From Chara braunii (taxonomy: Eukaryota > Streptophyta > Charophyceae > Charales > Characeae): 31,556 bases of DNA. The stretch spans positions 1,759,630-1,791,185 of the forward strand of contig BFEA01000221.1 of NCBI GenBank assembly GCA_003427395.1, read 5' to 3'. The translations under genes were made by a program, and so were the position numbers. The notes under the pieces were generated by a model. It did no database searches, was not told the DNA's origin, and saw only the letters and a program-made list of their open reading frames with translations. This document shows positions 10,371 to 21,118 of the stretch, piece by piece (positions within the stretch are counted from its first letter, which is position 1; each line of letters starts with the position of its first letter).

Positions 10371-11825
10371 TGTAAGGACCTGCCAAACGGGGACTGAGGC
10401 ACACAACTGATTTATGAGTTTTGCCAATGGAATGTATGCCTTGCTGAATTTCCCTCTTGTTGCCGAGTTTTCTAAGTTTTTGTGTGTGCGTGCTTACTGG
10501 TCTGCGTGCCTGTCTGAGTGCTTGTCGGTTTGAGTGTGTGTGTCACCCGCTAGGGTACTCGTCCGTGCTGGAGGCCCAAAGGGGCGGTACTTACCTTTGG
10601 CCGTGACATTGAGTGTTGCAGCAGGGAAAACACTCGAGTGGCGGGGAAAGAGGCCCGCAACACTTACTGCAGCAGGAGAAAAATCAAGTAGCAGGTAGGC
10701 CGGTACCACACCAAGTAGAAGTAAATGTGCCGGGTACTTGATGCCGAGCAGAAGAAGACAAAGTTGGCATTTTTAGAGGCCCAGTAGTTGTAGGCTAGGT
10801 CTAGGCGGGTACCAGTCCAAGTAGTCTGAGTCTAGGGCCTGTACGGGCAATATCAGAGTCTGCAATGATGTTTCCCTCCGAAAGGGAGGAGGTACCGGTT
10901 GCTTGGAGGCCACACGGCCTGGAAGTCACTGGCCAAGAGGCAAGCAGGCCGCTATATCTCCTGGAGGAGCGAAGAGCTCCTCATTCTGCGGTGTGCAAGT
11001 TTGGCGACACACTGCTTGAAATGCTGGCTGGAGCAGAGCTGCTGGGGAGGAAGGAGCGCCCAGCTCTTCACCTATGGTGGAGGAGCACAAGCTAGAGGAG
11101 GAGGAAGACGAGGATTAGGAAGGGGGAGCGGCAGAGGTACTTACCTGGCTATGGTGGACTCCATCTTCATTACCTTGGTGGGTGCTGCATCTGGAAGGCC
11201 CTGGTTCAGGTAGAGTTACACCAAGAAGCGTTGAGGCAGATTCAGGCATGGCGGCCTGAGGTAGAGCAGCCATAGCTGCTTTGAGTTGTCTTTTGCACAT
11301 AAGGGCAATGCCCTGGCAGTCCGCCATAGCCTCGGCCTTGAGGAAGAGGAAGGAGAATGGTGGCCACGGCTATGGTGGACCTCGTGTTGTACCTGCAGTA
11401 GAAGAGGGATTCGGACAAATAAGCTCTTGATCAAAAACACACTTGAACAAATGACTGCAAAAATAGCGATCGTTATCAAATCTTTTGAAATTCAGAGAAA
11501 GACACGAGCTCTTAGATTACCAAAAACACGCTGATTCTGGTTCAGCCATTCAACATTATTATTTTATTATTATTATTTATTGTTTGAATAAGGGGGGAGG
11601 AGAAAAGGAGGAGGAGAGTGGTTGGCGAGAAGAAGGGAATTATCATTGGTCTTCATTGGTCTTTGTTGGTGTACATCTTCTTCCTCTTCTTTCTTTCTTC
11701 TTCTTCTTCTTCTTTCTTCTTCTTTCCCTCTCTCTCCTCTGAAGTTCATTCATTTCTTTTTGCAATTGGATGGCATTGTGCTTTCTCATGAATTTTGTGC
11801 TTCGAAATTGGCCAGGATCATAACA
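10371..11825 (+). repeat. 3' long terminal repeat (1455 bp)
   Basis: It starts TGTAAGGACC and ends ATCATAACA, homologous along its length to 4281-5614. It is 121 bp longer than the 5' copy. Most of the difference is a 114-bp block at 11418-11531. The ATT array is shorter than in the 5' LTR and a few small indels are present. Confidence 0.92.
11418..11531 (+). other. 114-bp block present only in the 3' LTR
   Basis: The 5' LTR reads GGATTCGGACA then TTGATTCTGG. The 3' LTR carries about 114 extra bases at that point. The block starts and ends with related sequence (AGCTCTTGATCAAAAACAC and AGCTCTTAGATTACCAAAAA), so its ends are imperfect direct repeats. It may be an insertion in the 3' LTR or ancestral sequence lost from the 5' LTR. 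Confidence 0.85.
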
Positions 11826-11934
11826 GGTGAATAAAATTTTACAATTCTGAATTACTTTGGGCCGGTCAGTTCGATGATGATATCTCAAGGCCATCGCCCT
11901 TTTTTCTCACCGTAAAAAATAAAGAGAAAACGTT
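11826..11934 (+). mobile_element. tRNA-derived SINE 1, 3' part
   Basis: This is the continuation of the SINE interrupted at 4280. It aligns with 27386-27500 of the second SINE: both have CCGGTCAG(T/G)TCGATGATGAT followed by CTC(A/G)AGGCC(A/G)TCGCCCTT, then an A-rich tail. The tail here ends before the 12-bp flank TACTATGGCTCT at 11935-11946. Confidence 0.8.
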
Positions 11935-11946
11935 TACTATGGCTCT

Positions 11947-12262
11947 GATTTCACTGGAATTGGTATTTTTGGCGGTATTTGAGGGTTCCCATCGCAGTTT
12001 GGTTTGCTTGTCGTACACTATGTAGTCGAGTGTGATGGGTGATTGCAGTGGTAGGGATCTAGACGTGTTTTTTCTGTGGAATGGATGCGGTTGTGAACTT
12101 AAACTGAAGTAATTGAACGTCTCTCAGGGGATGGTGATGGTGGTTGTGTGACGGAAAACTGATATTATGGTGCCTCCTACACTGTGTAGTGCCTTTGCGC
12201 ACCAGTGCCGTGGACACACGCCTCCCTCCATATTGGGGACGGAGGACCAGGGAGGGAGGAGT
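11947..12262. other. Intergenic, nothing recognised
   Basis: No gene or element could be supported. The right end becomes G-rich (GGAGGGAGGAGT) before the poly-G run. Confidence 0.5.

Positions 12263-12322
<60 letters not shown>
12263..12322 (+). repeat. Poly-G homopolymer (60 G)
   Basis: Sixty consecutive G bases, followed by more G-rich sequence to 12357. If real it is a strong G-quadruplex former. A homopolymer of exactly this kind is also what no-signal cycles give on two-colour Illumina instruments, so it could be an assembly artefact. Gly- or Pro-rich open frames across it are repeat translations. Confidence 0.95.
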
Positions 12323-12323
<1 letters not shown>

Positions 12324-12747
12324 GGAGGGGCGGCGGGGGTGAGGAGGGGAGGGGGGGATATGTGGAATACTTGGTGACGGAGGATGGGCCTTGGATTTTA
12401 CTTTTCTTCTTCACTCGTATCATTTGCAGAGGTTCTGGAAAACTCGGAGGTCTAGAAAACCTAATCCACAGAGAAAGAAGAGAAAACTTGTCCCGCGGTG
12501 GATATTGGTGGCTTAAACCGCCAGAACACAGCCCCAGCCTTGCAGAGAAGAAACTGGTCGACCATCCGGAAAAGTCGGCACCAGCACGCCATAGATCAAA
12601 GAAATCAGCGGCCGGCGTCTCTTTACGGCCTCTGACACGGCCCCGCGACCGATGTGAGGCATGTACTGGTGGCTTAAACCCATCATGGTATGTGCCTTTG
12701 AAATTGGAATCGAAATTGTCTCATGGCACTTCAGCTCCGTGCTGAAC
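12323..12747. other. Intergenic, nothing recognised
   Basis: It contains a direct repeat of GGTGGCTTAAACC (12508-12520 and 12669-12681) and no recognisable gene. It ends at the adapter artefact. Confidence 0.5.
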
Positions 12748-12785
12748 CTGTCTCTTATACACATCTAGATGTGTATAAGAGACAG
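12748..12785. other. Nextera mate-pair junction adapter (library artefact)
   Basis: The exact Tn5 mosaic end CTGTCTCTTATACACATCT is followed directly by its reverse complement AGATGTGTATAAGAGACAG, 38 bases in all. This is the circularisation junction of Nextera mate-pair libraries. It is not genomic. Sequence on the two sides comes from the two ends of a long fragment. Confidence 0.97.
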
Positions 12786-15020
12786 GGGTAAGGGTTCAGA
12801 TAGCCCCATTTATACTATCATTGGTGTGTGATCCTGAGAAAGTGCACGAGGGAGTGGTGGTGGTGGTCCAAGCTGCTGTTGCGTTGCCTCAGTCTTGTTC
12901 TGTTTGATCTGTTATATTATTGTCTGTAAACCTGTTGAGATGCAAGGGAGACGTTGTCGAGGAGGGAGGGATTGAGTCACTCTGTCTTCTACAGAATGAT
13001 AATGGTGACGGTGATGAAATGTCCTCAGAAAGAAATCATCATATATAAAATGTGGGAAGCGCTCGACGAAGATTTCGGAATGGCCTGTTGCATGTGAAAT
13101 TTTAACGAAGTTCAATTCATTTCTCTGCTTTTTTTTTTTTTTTTTAAATGAAATAGAACCGTACGGTTCTGGCGCCTTTTCCATTCTGGGGAGCATCAGT
13201 CCGGTTCCTATTCCCCCGGCAAGTCAAAGGAATTACAACGAGTACTCACACACGCTCCTCCCCTTTACGGTAGGAAAGTCCAAAGGACGGCATTGATTAC
13301 TTCCGGGGGATGGAAGGATGTATACCACCCCTCACCCCTGCTTGAGTTAGCTCTTCGTTTTCTATTTGGGTTTCTTCTTCGCTCTGATACTTGTAGCTCG
13401 ACTACTTGGGCTCCCTCCAGTCAGTTCCTCTCAGTTCATTGGACTGTCAGACAATCCTTAATTGCTGGATCTGCTGGTTCGGTCTTCTGCGGTAGTCTTT
13501 GCTAAAAAAAAATAAAAAAATTCTCTGCTGGGTTTATTGGTAGTTGGCTGGTGTGCCTCCGGAGGCTCACTAGCCACTTTGGGAGAAGGTATCGCTTTGG
13601 ACACACTCTGAAAAATGTCATGGCCTTAAGAAGAAAACCCTCCATTCTGCACAAAGAAGTCCGAATTGGAGCACAGCACTATGGTATCCGAATAGAACAC
13701 ATAGTCGGCAGCGTATGTCATATGTACAGCATGGGATTTCTGGCAGAGGAGTGAACTTGAGTGGCTTGAAGAATGACAGCAGCTGTTCTTGTGGTTTGAA
13801 TGTTCGTCCTCTTGCAGTTTTTTTGAGTCCCTGAGGAGGCGGTTGGTGTGTCGGGAAAGGTAGGTCGTCAGCAGAAACCTGTGGTGTTAGATGTGAGAAC
13901 GGCGGGTACGGTCAGCTGAAGACGCGAGTGTGATTGTGTAGGACTGCTGCATATGCCATTTTGTCATGCGGATGAGCGTGAGTGTAATTGAAGAGGTGGA
14001 GGGGCGTGTTATCAGCACAGTACTCTACCCATGGCCAAGGAACGCCTTTTTTGTCCCTTATTTTGACGAGGCGAGGATGAGAAAATGCTTCCAGAATCAA
14101 GAGCACAGGTCGGTGGCTCGAGGCCCATGGAACGTGTTTGGACGGCCAGGATCAGGGGTTTGGTATGGCTTAGTGCCGCCATGGAAGAGGGCAACAAGCG
14201 CACATTCATGGGCGCAGGTGGTCCTGGGCAAATGCAGCTGTCAGAAGGTGGTGCGCAAGGGCAGAGGCACACAGTTCAGCCAAGGGTCGACTTCAATGAG
14301 AGGATATGCCTTGGTGTTTTTATGAAAACTCTCATGAAAAGAACCCTACTCCCTAAGGAAAATGGTGATGTGGCACTCTCAGAGCAAAGAGTGCCATGTG
14401 CTCCAAGCAAAGGGCAGAGTGCCATCTGTCTGAAGGAAAAAGGTGGTAGATGCAGTTGGACTGCTGCTTGTCCCAGCGAGCGAAAAGATGGTGGTTAGGT
14501 TCAGACCGCAATGTGTCCTGAGACGCGGCTAGTCGGTACACATTCGGGTGTCTCACACAGGCGAACAATGAGCTACTTTCGCTCAACGTACCGCGACGTT
14601 TGATGCAACTTTCAGTCGACATACAGCGATTATGACCGGGCCTTCTATTCGGGTAAACGACGGTAGCGGGAATTGTCCCGAAGCAAGGGTGTCTAGATGC
14701 AGTTGGACTGCTGCTACGGATCCGAATGACAAGATCGTTCTTCCAATCTCAACCAGACTGTGCAAAGCGTCCAGAGACAAGGCGGGGTAACTCAGCCGGG
14801 TGTCCCACACAGGCTGATGGAAAGCTGGTGGGTTCTATTGGAACTCCCATGTGTCCCAAGGGTGCTGTGGTGGATGGAGTCAGGGTGCCATCTGTCCCAT
14901 GGTTGGCTGGATTCCCTGCCACAGCGAGAACGAAGTCGAGGTATGTGTGAAACACTGCAAAGTTCGTTTCTCCCTTCCGCGTTTGGTATGTTTGATAAAG
15001 TTCGACATAATGTCGAGGCT
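12786..15020. other. Intergenic, no gene recognised
   Basis: 2.2 kb with open frames up to about 137 codons, none resembling a known family. Minor structure: a T run at 13131-13145, an A-rich run at 13505-13520, a short stem around 14375-14395 (GGCACTCT then AGAGTGCC), and a 22-bp direct repeat TAGATGCAGTTGGACTGCTG at about 14447 and 14694. Confidence 0.5.
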
Positions 15021-15392
15021 GGTAATGGGTTGACTCTGACTTATGGGCCTCCGTAATGGGTTGACTTTGACTTATGGGCCTCCGTAACGGCTTGACTTTG
15101 ACTTATGGGCCTTCCTAACGGGTTGACTTTGACTTATGGGCCTCCATAACGGGTTGACTTTGACTTATGGGCCTCCGTAACGGGTTGACTTTGACTTATG
15201 GGCCTCCNTAACGGGTTGACTTTGACTTATGGGCCTCCGTAACGGGTTGACTTTGACTTATGGGCCTCCATAACGGGTTGACTTTGACTTATGGGCCTCT
15301 GTAACAGGTTGACTTTGACTTATGGGCCTCCGGAATGGGTTGACTTTGACTTATGGGCCTCTGTAACGGGTTGACTTTGACTTATGGGCCTC
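15021..15392 (+). repeat. 31-bp minisatellite, 12 copies
   Basis: Exactly twelve head-to-tail 31-base units span 372 bp. The unit runs (C/T)(G/A)TAACGGGTTGAC, then TTTGACTTATGGGCCTC. Copies differ by single substitutions (for example TAATGG for TAACGG, CTCTGAC for CTTTGAC), and the length is constant throughout. One N falls at 15208. Each unit has two TTGACT cores (W-box type) and one AACGG core (MYB/MSA type). Whether these act as binding sites is inference. Open frames across it are repeat translations. Confidence 0.97.
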
Positions 15393-17120
15393 CGCAATCG
15401 CAGTGTCTGTCCGCGTTAGATTGGTACCCATGATGTGTTTTCTAGTGGATGCGTCTGTCAAGAGACGTGGTAAGTTTTGTGAATCCCCCACCGATGTGAA
15501 TGTGAAGCTCTGACGGAAATCTTTTGCGCATGACATGGTGGATTGTGAATATGATTGCGTCTGTGAATTGTCTTGTGTGGAGATTGCCGGATTTGAATCT
15601 GTGCTTGCACACGGAGCAGGGCCTTGGGCCCAGATGTACAGATCTTTAAAAATACCATTGTGTGGACGGGGCTTCGGCTGGATGCTCTCAAGCGATTCTG
15701 CTTCACTCCTTTTTAACTGCTTTGAATCGGAATAAGTCACATGAAAGAGTTTGTGAACACGTCAACAGGCCACCCTAGCTCCGGAATTCAGGCCAATAAG
15801 TCAAAGTCAACCCGTTTAAAGCCTCGGCTGCAGACGGGACACGCGTCTTGGGTTGGGTGTCTGCAGGTATCCAGAAAAATGTGGTCCACGTGGGACACGC
15901 GTGGGAAATCTGAACCTGTACGCAATTCCAGGCCATTGGCTGATGACTGATCTGCCGATCTGGGCCTCCGTACCCAGGAGAGCAGACAGAGGCTAGTGAA
16001 CGAGAGTCGACACTATATGTTGATGTTGAGGTTGACCCAGCGCCTGCTGGAGAGCATTGAATTTCAGTCTTGCTTGTGCGTTCGGCTTGTGCGACGATGG
16101 GTCAATGCTAGTGCGACGATGGGAGACTGATTAAGCGTTATGCTGGTGCCATTCTTTGTGCTTGGGGCCAGCCTTGTGGGTGATTATGCTGACGTGTCCA
16201 GAGCCTCACTGATTCCGACATTGAGGGAGCATGGGTGAGTTGGAGGAGGATCTGGACTGTGGAGTTGATGTGTGGGATGAGGGGAAGCGTACCTGGAGTG
16301 TGATCTGCTGCTCGTCTTCAAGTGGACCTGTGCCATCCTCGTTAGCTGTTACTGAAGTGGACGGGGTCACGGAGGATGGGCGCATTGTTGTGACCTGCGC
16401 AAGTACATGTCAGAGAATGTCAGAGGAGCACTGATTTGCTGAGTTGGAATTAGTGGGAGATGCCCGAGGAGGAAGTGGGCGAGAGGTGGGGGCTACTGCG
16501 CTACTGACAAGGGACTATCCTTTTCCTCTCCTCCTATCTGTCTTATCTCCCCACACCTCTGTCTCTTCTCTGGGTTATGGTGTTGAGTGCATCGGTTACC
16601 GCCTTTTCTGCAAAAGGCGAGAGCCCTCCTGGCCATCTCACGCAGGAGGAAAAGAAAACCAAAACCAAGAGACAACTTAGAGACGATGCATAAATAGTCC
16701 CCCGAACCACTGAGATGGACGTGGTCACGTCGTCCCTTCGCCGCCCTAGCCGGGTCGGCCAGCTGTACTTCTTGCAGTCCCCTACGACAGGATAGGATGG
16801 TGGGAGATTTCATGTACCAAAAAAGCTTGGACTTATCATCGATTTTTGGAGACAGCATTGTTGCGCTGAATTATACGTGCATCACAACATGTTTGAGCTT
16901 CTCATTTGTTTGGGTTCATTACTTGGGTGTTGATGAAGAAAGAAATGGCTGCAGCAAACAGAATGAAAGATGCAGAAGAAGAAGGAACATGATTGTCTCG
17001 GTACTTTGCAATGGCAGTAGTTAATATGGCTCCTTTTTCTGGGTGCTGCCTTCCATTTGTGGTAGAAGAAGAAGAAGAAGAAGAAGGTTGGTGATGGCGG
17101 ACAATGATGTGAGGCACTTT

Positions 17121-17124
<4 letters not shown>
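15393..17124. other. Intergenic, no gene recognised
   Basis: No known protein family or RNA is seen in 1.7 kb. It holds the inverted minisatellite copy (15791-15816), a repeated GGGACACGCGT (about 15836 and 15892), a perfect CCACGTGG G-box palindrome near 15886, and a GAA run near 17064-17084. Confidence 0.5.
15791..15816 (-). repeat. Single inverted copy of the minisatellite core
   Basis: Read on the minus strand it gives AACGGGTTGACTTTGACTTA, then TTGGCC. It matches the array unit in 25 of 26 bases. It lies about 400 bp beyond the array and could pair with any unit of it. Confidence 0.9.
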
Positions 17125-17204
<80 letters not shown>

Positions 17205-17208
17205 CACA
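17125..17208 (+). repeat. Compound (CT)n(CA)n microsatellite
   Basis: About 19 CT units (17125-17162) run directly into CA repeats (17163-17208) with one interruption near 17188-17190. The compound tract gives long dipeptide-repeat open frames on both strands that are not genes. Confidence 0.97.
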
Positions 17209-19311
17209 GACACCGCTTTGTGACAGGCTTTAATGGGTTAAGGTAGTGCCTGCCGTACTGAACCGGGCCCATCAGTGGCGTGAAGCGGGTCTGGGACTGT
17301 TTTGCGGCAGGGCTCCCAGTGGACGGTGCTCTTTTCAGTGGAGAAAACTGCTTTCTTTCGCTTATGAATTTAATGTCTCATATTAGATTATTTTTCAGGT
17401 GCACGGTTCAGCCGAGACGGCAGGAATAACCGAGGCTGGTGATTTTATTGCAGTTCAACTCTCCAGAGTCTCAACTCTTTTCACATATTTATTTTCTTGC
17501 ACGCTTCTCGAAAATGATACGATGCGAACAAAGTTGAACAAACCACTCTTTTTTTTTTCTTTTTTTTTTCCGTCTCTTTTCTTTTGTTCTTTTTCCCTCA
17601 GTGCACTGATGATTCGGTAACTGTACTATTCGGTAACTGTAGTGATGTACACAATGGTTTTTTTTTTTGTTTTTTTTTTTCAACTCCCTTCCAGTGCTAG
17701 TGGTGCTGGAATGTAAACATGTAATGATAGCAACTTGTTGAAGCTCGATAGCAATCTGTTCAACATTGGTATTCTCTGTTAGCAGTCTGTAGAATATTAT
17801 GGTTTTCCATCCATCGCTAGTGCCAAGGGACAACTCGCAGTGTTGTCCTTGTTTCGATGACATAATGGAATGATAGTACGGCATGCTCCCCACGAAGAGA
17901 TCGGGGCAATGTTCTTGTTTTTTTTTTTAAAGGAAAAAAAAAATGATTGTATGTCTGGTGCAATTGGATAAAAGTAAGGTTGATATTGTAGTTGTCATTG
18001 TGTGGATGGAACTTTTTTTTTTCCTGCAATCTGGTTTCCAGTTTTCAGTCCCACCTCCCCTCCGCCATTCTTCCCTTATGGTGGTGGTGATGGGGGGGGG
18101 GGGGGGGGTTACGGAGGGGATCATGTCAATATTCTCTTTCTTTACTTGCCGTCTCCAGTCCCCCTCGCTCCCCCTCTTTCCCCCCTCTTTTTGCGCCACG
18201 TTGGCTTTTTGGAAAAGGGGGGTTTGGAACTTCGGGCCGGTTGTCTATTGACTGTGAGAAATTTATCCCCACTTCAGTAGCTATGGTGTTGGGCAATGTT
18301 TTCGGGTTGCGACGTGATGATGGCTGGTGCAATTCATGTTATTTTTTAACTTGCTTCAGGATGCGTCGGTCGATGTCATGCTTCTCGACGTGGCAGTCTT
18401 GCATGTGCATACAGTTGCGCAGCTGCTGTGATCGAAAAACAGAAAAATTCATTTCCCAAGCTCCCAACGCCGTTTGTCGCAAAATCTAGTAGAGTCATCG
18501 TGCGACCGGATGAGTTCAGCACTTTAGTTTGACCAAAGACGAACAACTTTTCCGTCCGTCCATAATCTCAGAGAGAGAAAGAAAAACACAGAGGTAACTG
18601 AAAATGTGAAAATATGTGTGAGTACTGTCGTTGATTACATCTGGCTATTAGATTGGAGAAGTGATGCTTGGATATCTGGGTGCGGACATCTGACTGGGTG
18701 GATGGGACCGAAGGCGGTTACTGCCGCGTAGGGGAAAAGATGAAAACAGTAATGCTGTATGTGAAGATGGGCAGGGGAGGCTGTTAAAGGTGTCTATGGA
18801 CAGATCTGCTGGATTGAAAGGATGAAGAGATTCTGGATAGGAAGCATTTAAATTTTAAAGAAGCTAAGAAAAAAAAAAAAATAAAAAAAAATTAAAGAAG
18901 CTTTGAACTTGACCCCTTCCAACATTCTGTGATGAAGAGAAAAAAAGTTGACTTGATGTGCAATATGCATGCCCTTTTTTTTCCTTCTTTTTGTGTGTAT
19001 TTTTGTTTTCGTTTTTTTTTTTTTTTTTTTTTTTTTGTTGTTGTTGTTGTTTTGGTTCTGGTTTGCCATTCCTCGATTTACAAGGGTTGCATGGTCAGAC
19101 TGAAGGGTTGCCATAGCCACTATGAAGGGTTGCCATAGCCCCTCAATTTGACATGGACCTGTTCTGTTGAACCTCTTGTGGAGAGGTCATCCCTGTGCGA
19201 CGAGGACTGAAGCCTAACGACTTTTAGTTCGGCACGAATGCAAGGGGTTCCAAGGGGCCTTCCCTGTGGGGTACCGAGGGGTCCAGGGTGTGGGGGTTCT
19301 CTACACGAACG
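17209..19311. other. Intergenic, no gene recognised
   Basis: 2.1 kb with homopolymers (T runs near 17550-17570 and 17660-17680, 17 G at 18092-18108, A run near 18867-18890, T run near 19013-19036 followed by GTT repeats). A direct repeat TGAAGGGTTGCCATAGCC occurs twice near 19102-19139. No coding region is supported. Confidence 0.5.
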
Positions 19312-19490
19312 CGCGGGCAAGGGGTTCAACCTGCCATACATAATTATTCTGCTGCACTTGATGCCTACCAAAATCATTGTGGCAGGTTGAATGTCATAAT
19401 GGCCCCTGTGCAAGGATGACATAATTATTTTGCATTGGTAGGCATCAAGTGCAGCAAAATAATTATGGCAGGTTGAACTTCTTGCCCGCG
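19312..19490. repeat. Long fold-back element (about 57-60-bp arms)
   Basis: The left arm is 19312-19372 and the right arm 19435-19490. They are inverted repeats with a 3-base bulge and about three mismatches. The 62-base loop contains a second partial copy of the arm sequence (GGCAGGTTGAATGTCATAAT), and ATAATTATTTTGC in the loop is exactly complementary to GCAAAATAATTAT in the right arm, so alternative folds exist. It is non-coding. It could be a MITE, a fold-back transposon end or a hairpin RNA source. Confidence 0.9.
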
Positions 19491-20149
19491 TGTTTGGGGT
19501 ACGGACTCTTAGTTCTACGCGGTGGGGACCGGTGGGGCCAGCATGTGCTTCTCCGGGCAACTTTCGCTACATCCCATCCCCAACGTTGTCATCGAAGGAA
19601 AGGTGAGCGGCAAATCTCTGAAGCAGTCCTTTGAAACTACCTTCTTCTTCCCCCGAATACAGTGTACGATCATACCTGTATTTGGGGCATCTTTCAGTCT
19701 AAATTCATATATGATGACAGTATGTTGTATTTCTGGGCAAGAAGGCAGCTAACTCCAGAACAAACTAGCTAGCCCCAGGAAGCGAATGGAGATGGTGCTG
19801 GTATTATAATATGGGGCAAGAGAGCAGTGGCAGGTTTGATCCCATCATCCAGCGCAGTCACCGCAGTGAGGGTGCTAGAAGCACGGGTGGCGATCTGTGA
19901 GTAGTCCAGCTTTGGTGATTTTTACACCACTGCAGTACTTCCTAAAGTCATGCCCGTTAACAAGCCACGATTTTAGGAAACGTTCGGACCACTACAGGAC
20001 CGACCAAATTCATCCGACTAAAAACGTTTCTACTCTATTTTTTCCCGCGGGCGATAGCCGCGCCAAGTACTGGTGGTTTAACTCTCATCTCTTATGACGA
20101 AAAGCGCAGCGAAAAAAATTGTGTATGTCGGGTATGTAGTATGTACTGC
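19491..20149. other. Intergenic, nothing recognised
   Basis: No gene or element boundaries could be supported in this stretch. Confidence 0.5.
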
Positions 20150-20445
20150 TGTGTTACGGGAGGGAAGTAGAAAGCTTACTAGAAAGCTTACTATACTAGA
20201 AAGCTTACTAGAAAGGGTATTCAAAAAGCCGCTGTGTTAAGGGAGAGAAGTAGAAACTTGAAAGGGTATTCAAAAAGATATAACAAAGTCTCTTTAATCT
20301 GCCCACATGTGTATTGTTGCCAGCGGAAAGTATCTGCCTGTTAAAAGAGATAAAAGAAATATAACAAAGTCTCTTTTGTACTGCATGCTTTTTACCCCTT
20401 CTCACGGAGGCGCGGTAGGCTATCTGCCTGTTAAAAAAGTAGCGA
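20150..20445 (+). repeat. Mosaic of short direct duplications
   Basis: GCTGTGTTA(C/A)GGGAG(G/A)GAAGTAGAAA occurs near 20150 and 20231, each followed by GGTATTCAAAAA. ATATAACAAAGTCTCTTT occurs near 20279 and 20359, and TATCTGCCTGTTAAAA near 20331 and 20420. TAGAAAGCTTACTA is also repeated. The pattern is of about 80-90-bp units duplicated and then partly lost. Confidence 0.8.
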
Positions 20446-20861
20446 AAAAAGACGTACAATGCTCTTATTTAGACAAACAACAGAGGCCTGCAGGTTCCAT
20501 GGAGGGAGGGGCAGGGCTGGTGTAAACGCCAGCCTGGTTTTGCAATAATCATCCTACAAGTCTGGAAAAGCAGGTGGGAATGCAGGTTCTTCTTATTCCT
20601 AGGCTGACAGCATGGCCGCTGAGGAGCTGCATTTGGATGCACGGGTGGACCAGGACCTGATCCTCGCCCAGCAGAGTAATTGTTTATGTGTCTGAAATGA
20701 CGACCAGCTGAGATAACCTGGAAAGCTGCAGTCTGGTCAGAAAAGAAAATAAAATGAAGCGACTGAAGTGTGTTTCGCATGCGCAACTCTGAGCACTTGT
20801 AAACCTCTTCGAGAGCCTCGAATAGAGTTTTCTCTTGCAGCGATTGATTTATGGCCTTCCT

Positions 20862-20863
<2 letters not shown>

Positions 20864-20900
<37 letters not shown>
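20864..20900 (+). repeat. (CT)n microsatellite
   Basis: About 18 CT units. The sequence between this tract and the preceding repeat block (20446-20863) has no recognisable gene. Confidence 0.97.
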
Positions 20901-20902
<2 letters not shown>

Positions 20903-21043
20903 CAGTACCGTCTTCCTCGGATGAAGCCTGATTATGGATGTACCGAGCCGGAAAGATCACTTCCATACATTTGTTATCAGAGTGTGTTTGTGCTCGGGGG
21001 GAAGAAGGTAGTGTGCACTACCATCTTCTACCTTCTTCAGCCC

Positions 21044-21046
<3 letters not shown>

Positions 21047-21116
<70 letters not shown>
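21047..21116 (+). repeat. (AG)35 microsatellite
   Basis: Seventy bases of uninterrupted AG. A short perfect palindrome, GGTAGTGTGCACTACC, lies just upstream near 21007-21022. Confidence 0.97.

Positions 21117-21118
<2 letters not shown>

Larger units (their letters stand above)
4281..11825 (+). mobile_element. LTR retrotransposon, Ty3/gypsy (chromovirus-like), non-autonomous
   Basis: A 7.5-kb element bounded by two long terminal repeats that start TGTAAGGACC and end CATAACA. A primer binding site follows the 5' LTR and a polypurine tract precedes the 3' LTR. The internal region runs leader, gag, protease, truncated reverse transcriptase, integrase C-terminus and a chromodomain-like tail. That order places it in Ty3/gypsy. 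The target duplication is GGTG (4277-4280 and 11826-11829), or AGGTG if the final A of the LTR belongs to the target. Several frameshifts and a large pol deletion mean it cannot make its own enzymes. It sits inside a SINE. Confidence 0.9.

Noticed and set aside
12748-12785. Genuine Tn5/IS50 transposon ends
   Set aside because: Two 19-base mosaic ends back to back with no transposase, at three places, are a library junction and not a bacterial insertion.
13912-14498. Possible retroelement or host gene on either strand
   Set aside because: Peptides in the open frames did not match any family I know, and no supporting motif was found.
15021-15392. CRISPR array
   Set aside because: The 31-bp units are directly adjacent with no unique spacers, and the genome is eukaryotic. 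It is a minisatellite.
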